In this document: positions 34,641 to 44,914 of the stretch, one piece after another | Layout of the letters: each line of letters starts with the position of its first letter | Position numbering within the stretch: position 1 is the first letter of the stretch | Assembly (NCBI GenBank): GCA_027563935.2 | Contig: CM050449.1 | Location: 91,543,676 to 91,607,675, forward strand | Length of the DNA: 64,000 bases | Source of the DNA: Costus lasius | Lineage: Eukaryota; Streptophyta; Magnoliopsida; Zingiberales; Costaceae | Direction of reading: 5' to 3' | Notes under the pieces: generated by a model | Told to the model about the DNA's origin: nothing | Database searches by the model: none | The model's input: the letters and a program-made list of their open reading frames with translations, nothing else | Position numbers and translations under genes: made by a program

Positions 34641-34801
34641 ACCATTTTATAAAATAAACCTAACCCTAATACCTCCCCTCCCCTACTCTCTTCCTCCACT
34701 CTATGTCCCAGCTGCCGCTCTCTTCTCTTTCTCCCTTCTTCCTCCATTCCAGCCACCAACCCTCTTCCTCTTCCCCCCCCCCCCCCCCAATACCCGCTGC
34801 C
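34640..34801. repeat. CT-rich low-complexity tract with C-run
   Basis: Pyrimidine-rich sequence ends in a run of about 17 C (34773-34788 region) and CCGCTGCC. It continues at 51505 (CCCCTTCTCCTCTCC), showing that element D inserted into a CT-rich tract. Confidence 0.7.
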
Positions 34802-36540
34802 TGATGACACCAAAATATATAGTAATTTTTGTGCCATTTCATGGGTATTTTTGTGTCATATTTATGCTCTATTGCTTGTTTTTAAGCTTTATTTGTCAAA
34901 TATTGCGGAATCTACACCTTTCCTCGTTTTTGATTATTTTTAGGTAAAAAGTGCCATATTTTGATGGATTTTGAAAGATTTGAGCACACCAATAGATTCC
35001 AAAAGCCGAGACGAAGCCGCCCGTCAAATACACCCTGGGTGTAATTTATATTATGGCATGTAATTTTCTGCCCAGATTACACCCCTACCGTAATGAAAAT
35101 TATGGTACCGTATTTTCTGCCCAAAAATTACGGCAGGGCCATAATAATTTTTATGGTACTGTAATTTTCACCCAGAATTCACAAAAAACTTTGCTGAAAT
35201 TACGGCACTGCCGTAATATAAAACACGGCCGTAATTCTGTACCAGACACGCGATTTTTCTAGAGTTTTTGAAGCCCGATTCTTGCGAAGATTATTTCTCG
35301 AGCTATAGGCCACCAAATTGAGATCCAAAAGAGGCGATGAACTCGTCTCAATGGGGAGAAGATAAAGGGAGTGAAAGCCCTAATTTTTATTGACTGTCGA
35401 GAGAGAAATCAACAGTGGGGTCCCTAGGGCACGGCCTCACGCCGAAAGGCGTAGAGGCCACCTCAGGCCGCGATTTTCTCAAGGAAGCTTCGCCTGGAGA
35501 AGGAGAGGATACCCTAGAAGTTTCAGAGCGAAAGGGGATCGATCGGAGGAGAAATCAACAAAAGAAGAGGCGTCTGCACTGTTCACGACCAAAATTACTG
35601 CTGTAATTTTCATTACAGCCGTGCTGTAAAGTTATTTTCCCCTTCTTTTCAATTTATGATCAATATAAACTATGGTTTATTGTATTTCTTCTTCCATGCT
35701 AGCTTAGACATCTTTCGGGACATGGAAGTGTAATCCCCTTGATTTTTTTATGACTAGATAACTTCTATTTTGTCAGAATAGTTTTATTATGATAATTCTA
35801 CTTATGTGATGATTGCCAATAATTCTCCATAGTTTTCTTATTATCATGGATGTTTTTAGAGTTTTCACAATATGTAATGAAAGGTGATTTGCTTGAGAAC
35901 TTGGAACCCTAAAATTGAATATTAGGAGTTCACCGTAAGAAATTAGGTTAGTTCTTATTTCTCGATTTTAGTAAGTTTAATTGCCATGTTGATAATTTGA
36001 ATATAGTATTGAGTTATTTTGTTAAACGTAAAGATCTTGTGCGAAAGTGAGGATCGGAGCGTTGGAGAACCATAAGTAGAACATGTGTTGAGACTCGAAT
36101 GCACGAAAGTTATCCTTGAGATTCCACTTGAGATAATCAACTTAGCATTCAAATGCACGAAAGTGATCCTTAAGTTCTTTGATTGATGATTTACTTATTT
36201 TCAGCTTGGGATAGATCTTGCGCGAAAGCAAGGATCGGTCCCTGCATGATTGTCTGCATGAAAGTGAGATAATCCTTTTTATGAAATAAATTATATCTTT
36301 ATCATGATAAAATTAAACTGACGAATTACTATTCATATCTAGTCATAGAAATTAAAGTGAATGAAACCCTAGTCCCAGATTTTCTCTCTGATATTTTCGT
36401 TAGTTTTCATTAATTCATTTGCATAGTTTCGATTGCCTAGATAGTAAGAACTCAATTATTCAGTACATGACAACGAGGTCCTTGTGGTTCGATATCTTTC
36501 TTTATTACTTTGAGTATCCGTGCACTTGCGGACTATAACA
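34802..36540 (+). repeat. Element D 5' LTR (1739 bp)
   Basis: It starts TGATGACACCAAAATATA and ends TTGCGGACTATAACA. At about 35030-35250 it carries an array of ACGGCACTGCCGTAAT-type motifs. Compared with the 3' LTR it lacks about 24 bp near 35020 and one copy of a roughly 60-bp motif unit near 35215. Confidence 0.9.
35030..35250. repeat. Self-complementary motif array in the element D LTR
   Basis: Units of the form ATTACGGCACTGCCGTAAT, then TTTTACGGTACTGTAATTTT and CTGCCCAGA, repeat three to four times with drift. GCCGTAAT and its complement ATTACGGC both recur, so the RNA could form several alternative hairpins. The same units recur at 38110-38400. Confidence 0.75.
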
Positions 36541-36546
36541 AGTTTT

Positions 36547-36564
36547 TGGCGCCGTTGTCAGGGA
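36547..36564 (+). other. Element D primer-binding site (tRNA-Asp)
   Basis: TGGCGCCGTTGTCAGGGA starts 6 bases after the LTR end and matches the complement of the plant tRNA-Asp 3' end at 16 of 18 positions. This is the usual primer of Athila-branch elements. Confidence 0.85.
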
Positions 36565-36839
36565 CCTTAGTTTTGTTAATATTAAAATAGTTATTAGTAT
36601 TGCTAGACTAAGTTTTATTTGTTTTTAGATTTAACTTTGATTTCTGTTTTTGCAGGTTTTGGATTTTCACAAGTTGTGACAGAACTGTGATTTTTGAAAT
36701 TTGTGAGTTTGCTTGTGTTTTATATTTTTTATTTTTTTATATATTCTGAAAAAAAATTATTTGATTGATTGGTGTTGGATAACCTTTCTGTTCTTGATAG
36801 ATTTGAACAAATCACTACTCGTGGGCAACTGAAAGAGGT

Positions 36840-37586
36840 GAGGTATACACGCCACAAGGTAAGTATGAAGATGATTCATTGTGCACTCTTGCAGATAAAT
36901 TAAAATTACACTCTTGTATGCATCCTTCTAGGACATCTTATTCTTCTATTAGATGTGATATTTGTAGATGTTTTGATCATTATACTTCTGATTGCCAATT
37001 TTTAACTTCTCCAAATCATGTTTCTAAACTATACTTTGAGGATACTGATAAATCTAGGTTAAAATCCATGCTTGAAAAATTCATGAAAAATCAAAATCAA
37101 TTAATGCAAAATCAAGACAAAGAAATTGAGGATCTTAAGGGAATAATTAGTCAACTTGCATCTCAAGTAGAATCTTTAACAGCTCATAAGAAAATTTTGG
37201 AAACCCAAATAGCACAACAAGCTTGGTTATTTGAGTTTGATTTGGAAACTGAGAAAATTGATTTAGAAAAATCCCCCTTTGATTATGATTATTTTGAGAT
37301 TGAGCCTTATGTGAACATTAATGAATCTCACTCTGATTTTGATGATTGTAAAATTGATTCATCTGATAATTTATTTGTGGAAAAGTTTAAGGAAATTGAT
37401 TTTGTTAAATCTCCTTTTGACTCTAGTGATAATCATGAAATTGATTCTTTTCATGATATATTATTTGTGGTTAAATCTAATGAAGGATGTGAGGGGACTG
37501 ATTTAGAAAAATCTTACTCTGATTTTGTTAGTAATTTTGAAATTGATGAAGTGCATGAAGAACTTGAAAAGGATTTGAAATTATGA
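36840..37586 (+). CDS. Gag-derived CCHC, coiled-coil and acidic ORF of element D
   Basis: An open frame of about 245 codons. The true start is unclear: the frame is open from just after a stop near 36805, and no ATG begins it convincingly. An upstream part reads VYTPQGKYEDDS. A zinc knuckle CDICRCFDHYTSDC (CX2CX4HX4C) lies at about 36952-36993. A Gln/Lys-rich probable coiled coil follows (QNQDKEIEDLKGIISQLASQ), the position where Athila gag has its GQLA stretch. The tail is strongly acidic, with repeated D-L-E-K-S, S-D-F and F-E-I-D motifs. There is no capsid core upstream. Element C keeps the same layout. A role in RNA binding is inferred from the knuckle only. Confidence 0.6.
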   Translation, partial: EVYTPQGKYEDDSLCTLADKLKLHSCMHPSRTSYSSIRCDICRCFDHYTSDCQFLTSPNHVSKLYFEDTDKSRLKSMLEKFMKNQNQLMQNQDKEIEDLKGIISQLASQVESLTAHKKILETQIAQQAWLFEFDLETEKIDLEKSPFDYDYFEIEPYVNINESHSDFDDCKIDSSDNLFVEKFKEIDFVKSPFDSSDNHEIDSFHDILFVVKSNEGCEGTDLEKSYSDFVSNFEIDEVHEELEKDLKL

Positions 37587-37978
37587 ATATTGATGAATCT
37601 CACTCCGATGCTTTGCCCATGTCTTTTGATTTATTTGAAAAATTATGCTTTGTTGAAGAATGTAATATGAGACAGAAAGACTATTTTCATGACCCAATAT
37701 TTGAATCTTTCGATTGAAGTCCTATTGCAATTGAAGATATAAATTTGAAGAAAGGAATAATGATTTTGCTTACTGATAAATTTAGAAAGATTATTGAATA
37801 TCCTTTGAATGGAATTGAAAATTTTGATTTTGATTTCTGCATATTTGAGAAAGCCATGTCGATCTTGATTTACATGAAATTTTGGATATTTGAATTAGTG
37901 GCTAAACTTTTAGGACAACGGAAATGCAGAAAATTGTATGCTATTTACTATGGTATTGATCCTCCTGCTTCACCATGA
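37587..37978 (+). pseudogene. Continuation of the element D acidic ORF
   Basis: After the stop at 37584-37586, similar text continues (NIDESHSDALPMSFDLFEKL), then a stop near 37717. From about 37740 comes INLKKGIMILLTDKFRKII followed by a Phe/Tyr-rich end at 37978. The INLK segment is shared with element C (near 25070-25030), so this was probably one longer protein in an ancestor. Confidence 0.5.
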
Positions 37979-38024
37979 TATTTGGGTTTTGGTCAGGCTA
38001 TAGACCTAAAAATTAGCGCTTCAT

Positions 38025-38037
38025 GGGAGGCAACCCA
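38025..38037 (+). promoter_or_regulatory. Conserved box GGGAGGCAACCCA (element D)
   Basis: Identical to the box in element C. It lies about 50 bases after the end of the acidic ORF and about 75 before the motif array. Its function is unknown. Confidence 0.55.
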
Positions 38038-38109
38038 AGCACTCCTTTTTTTAGTTAGTTTTTTATTTTAGTTTATTTTTAGAATTAATTTTTCTTTTCT
38101 TTTTTACAG

Positions 38110-38400
38110 GGAAAATTAAAATGTGCGTAAAATACGGCACTGCCATAATCCTTTTCACGGTGCTGTATTTTTGGTTGATTTTTGACCCGACAGTTTTTCA
38201 TCTTTTACGGCACGCACTACCATAATCATTTTCACGGTACCATAATTTTGGTTCATTTTTGACCAAAAGGTTTTGTGACTTTTATGGAAGGGCCGTAATC
38301 ATTTTTACGTGCTGTGTTTTTGAGTGATTTTTGGCCCAAAAATTTTGTGCAAATTACGGCACTGCCGTAAGAAATTTTACACTCGTAATTTGAAATCTGC
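38110..38400. repeat. 75-80 bp tandem repeat in element D interior, related to the LTR array
   Basis: About 3.5 units, each with ACGGCACTGCCATAAT, then TTTTCACGGTRCYRTATTTT and TTTTTGACC. The unit cores match the LTR array at 35030-35250. Such LTR-interior sharing is also seen in element C with a different core. Confidence 0.8.
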
Positions 38401-40105
38401 ATTTTGCTTATCTGATTAGGTGTTTTCTCGCTGTGATTTTAAGAAATTGGGTTGAGAAAATTTTTGATCTTTGGCACAAACATGAACTACTCATCCTTGT
38501 CTATTTTTTGGATATTTTTGTTGAATTTTAAAGTTCATGGATCATCTTATAACATATAGCATCTTTTGGTATTTGATTAATTTCTGCAGCAGTTTTGTTT
38601 GACTAATATGATTAGCATTTTTGTTGCAGATTTTTAAGATGCTTTGATGAGTTGAAACCCTGATCTTTCACTTGAAATTGGAAGTACCTGTTTCATTCTA
38701 TCTCTTGGATTTGTTATTTTCATGAAAATATTTTCTGATCATTCTAGGAAGCATGACAACTTTTCGAATCTGATTAACTTATGTACAGTTTTTTATTCTA
38801 GTAATCTAATTAGCCTTCTTTCTGCTGATACCCTAAATTCCTGACAGATTTTGATCCTTTGATTTTCATATGCCCTGAAAGAACAAGTTTTATTCTACCT
38901 TTTGGCTTTGTCTATTTTCTTTATGGATCATTAAATCTTATTCTTTGGTATGGCTACTTTTCGTAACTGAATCAATAGGCTGCACTGCTTTCCATCGACA
39001 TAGCAGCTCCTTGTCTTTAGACTTTCACCAGAAACTGCAGCCCAACCGCCACCACTGCATTTGCCTCTGACACCACTGTTTCCAGCCATCGACACTGGAT
39101 TATACCATCAGCAGACTCTTACTTCTTCTGCTGCCTCTGTTTCCATTGATTTTATTTATTTTTGCAGTAGAATCTTCAATTAGTGACTCTAATTTTTTTA
39201 TCTATGCAGCATCATCTCCGCTGGCCGACGACTTCGCCACCACGACTGTAGTCTCTAGCAGGCCACTGGAGACTACTCATCATCACTCTACTATCGACAT
39301 CATCATCTTCGTTGCTAACAGCTTTTCAGCTAGCATCTGTTCCACCTCTGCTTCTCACCTGCATCAGCTCTTTCTACCAACACCCTCCTCAGACCTCCAG
39401 CGACATCTCTAATTTTCCTTTGAGAAAAATATTATTTTTTGTTAAAGTTAGAGACTATTTTTGATCTGAGCCTTATGTATCTTAAATTGCACAGAGAATT
39501 TTTCAGAAGGCGCATCTTTGGACCCAATTGCATCTGGCCTGACAATGATTGAGCTTGCTATATAGTTTTGTGAGTATTATTTGCACTTTCTAGTGATCTT
39601 ATTCGATATGATTGTATGGTGTTGCTACTTGACTTGTTTTACTTTCTGCTATGATTGTATCACTCACTGAGATTTCTATTCAATGTGGTCTCTTGAATCT
39701 ATCATGTTACACTTTTGATCATGATTGTACGAGTTTGATGCTTCACACCTTTTGCATTGATATTGACATTTTTGATGTTTAAAATTTTTTTATGACTTGA
39801 ATCTATGTGATGAGAGGTGTATATATTTTCCTATGATTATGCATGTCACTGTCTATGAATGGAGATATCCCTATTATGTTGAATTTATTTCTTCAATATA
39901 TATCTACTTGTTAAAATCCTTCATTGATTAATGCATAAGGTTTTGGGTAGGTATGTTGTTTGATGAATGCAATCTAAGAGTGAAATATCTTTCTTGAATA
40001 AAATGAGCATATGAGTGTAATTTTTGAATTAATGTCAATTGAATAACCTAGTTGATGTTTAGTTTATCTTACTATTTGTTGGGAAGAAAGAGTCCAAGAT
40101 CCAAA
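38400..40105 (+). other. Non-coding 3' interior of element D
   Basis: Mostly AT-rich and without long ORFs. The part 38980-39420 is richer in C and G, with CAGCC, CCACCAC and CATCATC runs and an 88-codon ORF (39146-39412) without a recognised domain. It may be captured foreign sequence. Confidence 0.45.
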
Positions 40106-40183
40106 AAGAGAGAGAGACTCCCCTACTTGGCACTGTGTAAAATTGATAGTGGTACCGAAGATATAGGTTGAAGTTTGGAAAAA

Positions 40184-40228
<45 letters not shown>

Positions 40229-40295
40229 TGACTCCTCTACTTGGCACTGTGTAAAATTGATAGTGGTACCGAAGATAAGAGTTGAAGTCCAAATA
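40100..40295. repeat. (AG)18 microsatellite between two copies of a ~60-bp segment
   Basis: ACTTGGCACTGTGTAAAATT occurs at about 40124 and 40235, 111 bp apart, each preceded by an AG run. The AG tract spans about 40190-40225. Confidence 0.85.
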
Positions 40296-40682
40296 AAAAG
40301 CGTGTATCTATGTGGGTACATACCATCAAAAACGCAAAAAGAGAAAAAGAGATTTTGAGTGGAAAAAGATTTTGGAAATCCTATTCCTGTAAACAAAGGT
40401 ATGATAGATTTAAACTGAAACTTGGGTGAATTCATGAGACTGAGATTCTATTTATTATGCGAGTTGCGAAGTTTTATTTGATCAAAGTTGTGAATCTTAA
40501 GGATTAATTTCAGACGACGATGTATTTATCTGGAATTTTGTGCAAGAATTTAGTGGAATATTTCATGAGTGATTATATTCTAGAAATTTTTTTTTCATAA
40601 AAGAACTTATTTTCCATACTTAGCATTGTTCTTTATTCTATTTATTTGCTTGAGAACAAGCAAAGTTTGAGCCTTATGTGTT

Positions 40683-41468
40683 TGATGACACCAAAATATA
40701 TAGTAATTTTTGTGTCATTTCATGGGCATTTTTGTGTCATATTTATGCTCTTTTGCTTGTTTTTAAACTTTATTTGTCAAATATTGCGGAATCTACACCT
40801 TTCCTCATTTTTGATGATTTTCAGGTAAAAAGTACCATATTTTAATGGATTTTGAAAGATTTGAGCACACCAATGGATTCTATACGCCGATACGAAGCCG
40901 CCCGTCAATTTTAATGCAAATCGGAACAAGTTTGAAAAATACACCCCGGGTGTAATTTCTATTATGGCCTGTAATTTTCTGCCCAGATTACACCCGTGCA
41001 GTAATGAAAATTACGGTACCGTATTTTCTACTCAGAAATTACGGTAGTGCCGTAATAATTTTTATGGTACTATAATTTTGACCCATAATTCATAGAAAAC
41101 TTTGCTGAAATTACGACACGGGCGTAATTCTGTACCAGGCACTGTCGTAATATAAAACACGGCCGTAATTCTGTACCAGACACGCGATTTTTCTGGAGTT
41201 TTTGAAGCCCGATTCTTGCGAAGACGATTTCTCGAGCTATAGACCACCAAATTGGGATCTGAAAGAGGCGATGAACTCGTCTCAACAAGGAGAAGATAAA
41301 GGGAGTGAAAGCCCTAATTTTATCGACTGTCGAGAGAGAAATCAACAGTGGGGTCCCTAGGGCATGGCCTCACGTCGAAAGGCATAGAGGCTACCTCAGG
41401 CCGCGATTTTCACAAGAAAGCTTCGCCTAGAGAAGGAGAGGATACCCTATAAGTTTTAGAGCGAAAGG
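40683..41468 (+). repeat. Element D 3' LTR, part 1
   Basis: It starts TGATGACACCAAAATATA and is colinear with the 5' LTR up to GAGCGAAAGG, where the copia element begins. It follows GCTTGAGAACAAGCAAAGTT, the counterpart of the text before the element C 3' LTR. Confidence 0.92.
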
Positions 41469-43140
41469 TGTTGGGGTATGCCCTTAAGGCTAATGTTTGA
41501 GGCCTTGGGATTGTAACAGTATCATGTATAAACTTTTATGTTTATAAAGGCAATGGTTGTTATTCAGTTAGTTACATTGTCTGCTGCAATAATTGTACTT
41601 CTGAATAATGTCTCAATGGTGTTCAGCTAGGCTGACATGCAGTAAAGTCCTTAGTCGATATATCTTGGTGAACATGAGACAGCCTTGATATGATTGAGAC
41701 TAATATGTGTTCTAATCTTATAGGGTGCTTCGAGCATGGAATAAGATGTAGACTCATGGGTACATTGGATATACTGGACAGACCCTACTAGGTTATTCAA
41801 TTGCTTGTCACAATGTGAATAATCCTTGATTGCAACAAGTGGCACATTTCCTCTGACTTGAGATCACTTGTGTTTCTAAATGATGATTGTCATTGTTTTG
41901 AGGTAGTTCAATATCATTTGAAACATAATGATTATAGACTATCTTGGATGGTGAGCTTGAGTCAGGTTAGGGCACTAGTGATAGACATAGGATTGCCGTC
42001 TCCTTGTTTAAGGAGTGTGATGTTCTAAAGGGGCCCCCTGGATGAGATGATTGAGAAAAGAGTATGGCCATACCCAGGTGACTATGTTCATCTGATCTAA
42101 TCATGCTCATCATATTGGAGCTACAGGCTTGACACGCTTGTCCAATAAGAACATCCAGTGGCAAAGGAATCATGTATGCCTAGTGAGTTGATTCACACTT
42201 GTGCTGTGGTTTGGGTGTAGTCTTGGAAGACTCTTTTCTTTATATCGGGAGACAGTGATGTGTTGCTAGATACCCCTCACTGATCGTGATAACGTGAGTT
42301 ATCGTTACCGACATTTAAAGGAAACCCTCAGGGTCGCACAATTTGATGATATGGCTTACTTAAGTCAGATCGTGTGGACTGAATTATTCAGGTTCAGTTT
42401 AAAGGGATTTAATCTCTGATTGTAAGTGAGATCTGGTCTGATCATGTTTGATTGATTAGGGCTTGAGATCGGTAAGCTTCGATTGAGAGAATGGATGCTG
42501 GATCGGTGTGATCAGGAGCATCAAGAGATCGACGGTCAGATCAAGAGCCTTAGGGTTTATTGTGGTCTGGACTGATTGCTTGGTTTATTTGGTTATTGAA
42601 CCAAATCGATTTGAACCAGCTCATTGGTTGAGCGCATGGTTCAATCTAAGAGGAGTTTGCGATTGGGGTAAACCCATGATCGCATGTGAGTAAGTGGCTT
42701 TCTATTTTTAGAAAGCATGATCACTTATGTGACCACGCCTCATGAAACTTGCCTCTTCACGCCTTTGTCGCCAACTTGAGTATTCGGCGCTTGCATTCTC
42801 GTGTGGAGAAGTGTAGACGACAAGAGGAAGTATTCGGCCAAGCAAGGTGATCTCTCCCTTTTCCATTCGGCAAGACAATCTTGGAGCCTTGCTAGCACAA
42901 GGAGCACTAAGGAAGAGTAGGCGACATCAATTGTGTGCGTCACCTTAGGAGAAGGAGCATTTGCGCCTTTCCTTCCAAGACACCATCTAAGCGATGGCAA
43001 TGGTAAGAATCGCTTCTCATTGAAAGTTGAATATATTACATGCTATGCGATCCTTTTAGAAACCCTAGATTCCGCTAGAGTTTTTGTTGCGCCTCCTATC
43101 AGGGTTTCGCACCCCCCCCCCTTTTTGGGGACTCCTTTCA
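41469..43140 (+). repeat. Copia 5' LTR (1672 bp)
   Basis: It starts TGTTGGGGTATGCCC and ends GGGGACTCCTTTCA. It shares GTTGCTAGATACCCCTCACT (ends at 42281) with the solo LTR at 17221. A TATA-like CTATTTTTAG lies near 42701 within a small palindrome. Confidence 0.95.
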
Positions 43141-43142
43141 AT

Positions 43143-43154
43143 TGGTATCAGAGC
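43143..43154 (+). other. Copia primer-binding site (initiator tRNA-Met)
   Basis: TGGTATCAGAGC lies two bases inside the 5' LTR end. This is the standard plant copia primer site complementary to the initiator tRNA-Met 3' end. Confidence 0.93.
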
Positions 43155-44914
43155 AAAGTTATTACATGATAATATGTTTGCTTTCTTTGTGATCCTATGT
43201 CTAGATCTATAAGTTACATGCGATAGTTGTGGTTGGCGAATTTTACATGCTTGTTAGAGATGTTTTTCTCCTTGGCGCATGTTTCTTGTTGGCGCATATT
43301 GTATGTTTTCTCAAAAACTTATATTACATGCGCGACTCATTATAGATCTAAGGCCCTGCTTTAAACCCTTAGACGGGTTATTAGGGTTGAAGTCATCCCC
43401 TAGGTTAGATCCAGACAGTCTGATCAGACCATCTGACAGCCTTGATGGGTTGACCAGATAGCACCTGTGCATAAGCACCTGGTGGCTATAGGTCGACTGC
43501 AGACAGGCGTGTAGCGATGTCTGATTGAGACGACTAGCGAACACACATGAGTTAGGCCCGGGGTCACACCCGCTAGCCAGATCTCATGAGGGTTGTTCGG
43601 CCCTGGCGCATGCAAGGGCAGTGGATCTGACTAGGTTGGATGAGTGGATCCCTAGTAATAGACCGTTGTAAGGTTGTAGGGCAAATAAGGAAATTAAAAT
43701 TGATGCCTATGGGGTTTTCAAAATTTAATTTTCATGATTAGATCACATGTTGATTGATGCCTATGTTTGTTTATTTAATCTTGTGTGGGCTGCCCATGTT
43801 TAATGTGTGCTGTGCTGGGGCCTGCGTGCCTGAAATTTAAATGTAAATAAATATTTTTATTGTGATCTGCGCATCACTTTTCATTTAAATTATAAAGTGT
43901 AATTGACCTGCGAGTCAATCTTGTCTAGATAGATTAATTTGTAAATTAATCAGACAAGAGCACAGAGCACACTTGGCAGAGGCGCTTGCAGCAGAGGCCT
44001 GACCAGGTGGGAGGTCCAGGGTTCGACTCTGGCACCAGGCGCATTTTCCCTGGTAGGCGCACCTGAGCTGCAGTTGGCGCTTGGGCCCTGGGTTGGGCCA
44101 GATGAGCAGCAAAAGACCCATGAAGAAAAGCAAGTGAAGACTTAAGTTTAATTTAAGGTCTATCTTAGGCTTAATGGGCTTTTACCACATAAGATTAGCA
44201 TGCTTTCTATTTATTGCTTTTATAATTAGAATTGCATGAGTTTATCTTCTGCTATCACCATAGGAATTGCATGATAGTCAAGAAGATAAAAGACCGTTAA
44301 AATCCAACGCTAAAATATCAAGCTCGTAAGCCTTCTGACGCGAAACCTCACTGTTCTGATTATCGTTGGAGCCGTGTTGTACCCACTCAGTGGGCACGTC
44401 CATCTATCTTCAAACGGTGCGGGATTACACCTGCGTGTTACAGAGAAGGGATTTATCGCTTCTCGTTGCTCAGCATAGCACGTGGTGGTCCAGGGAGTAG
44501 GTCGGGTCAGCTTGACCATGTAGGCTACATATGTGGCGCATATGGTAGCACATGGAGGCAGCCATCTGTGGGGTCAGAGACTGTGTTGTACCAACTCAGT
44601 TGGCACAGTCTGCTGGATTGCCCAGATGAAGGGGAATCGCACGGGTTGGCGATTGGCTGGGACAGCCTACCAAGAGACTAGTGCTTGTACTCTCTGTGCA
44701 TCTTATCTCGCCTGAGCGGGACGCGGAGACCAAGTATGAAATCTGGATCCCATCTCACTAAAAGAGTTCTACTCTTTCGGGCTGTTTTAGCTGGATTTTT
44801 CAGCCAGATAAAATAGTGAGAAAAAGAATCATTCTTAAGTCCTGATTGATTCTTAACATTGATACTGACCTTGCTGTTCTTACATTGTTGTAGATTCCTG
44901 CAGCAACGAACACC
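43155..44914 (+). other. Copia untranslated leader
   Basis: A 1.76-kb leader before the gag ATG, with only short ORFs. It contains a perfect short inverted repeat GATTAATTTGTAAATTAATC near 43932 and a tRNA-like pair of Pol III boxes at 43974-44029. The length is unusual for copia but not unknown. Confidence 0.6.
43974..44029 (+). promoter_or_regulatory. tRNA-like A and B boxes inside the copia leader
   Basis: TGGCAGAGGCG (43974-43984) fits the A-box consensus TRGYNNARNNG. GGTTCGACTC (44020-44029) fits the B-box core GWTCRANNC, 35 bases further on, a normal Pol III spacing. The T-arm does not pair cleanly, so it is not an intact tRNA. It may be a SINE or tRNA relic. Activity is unknown. Confidence 0.4.

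Noticed and set aside
43960..44050. Intact tRNA gene
   Set aside because: A and B boxes are present but the T-arm stem and acceptor do not pair, so only a Pol III-like relic is reported.
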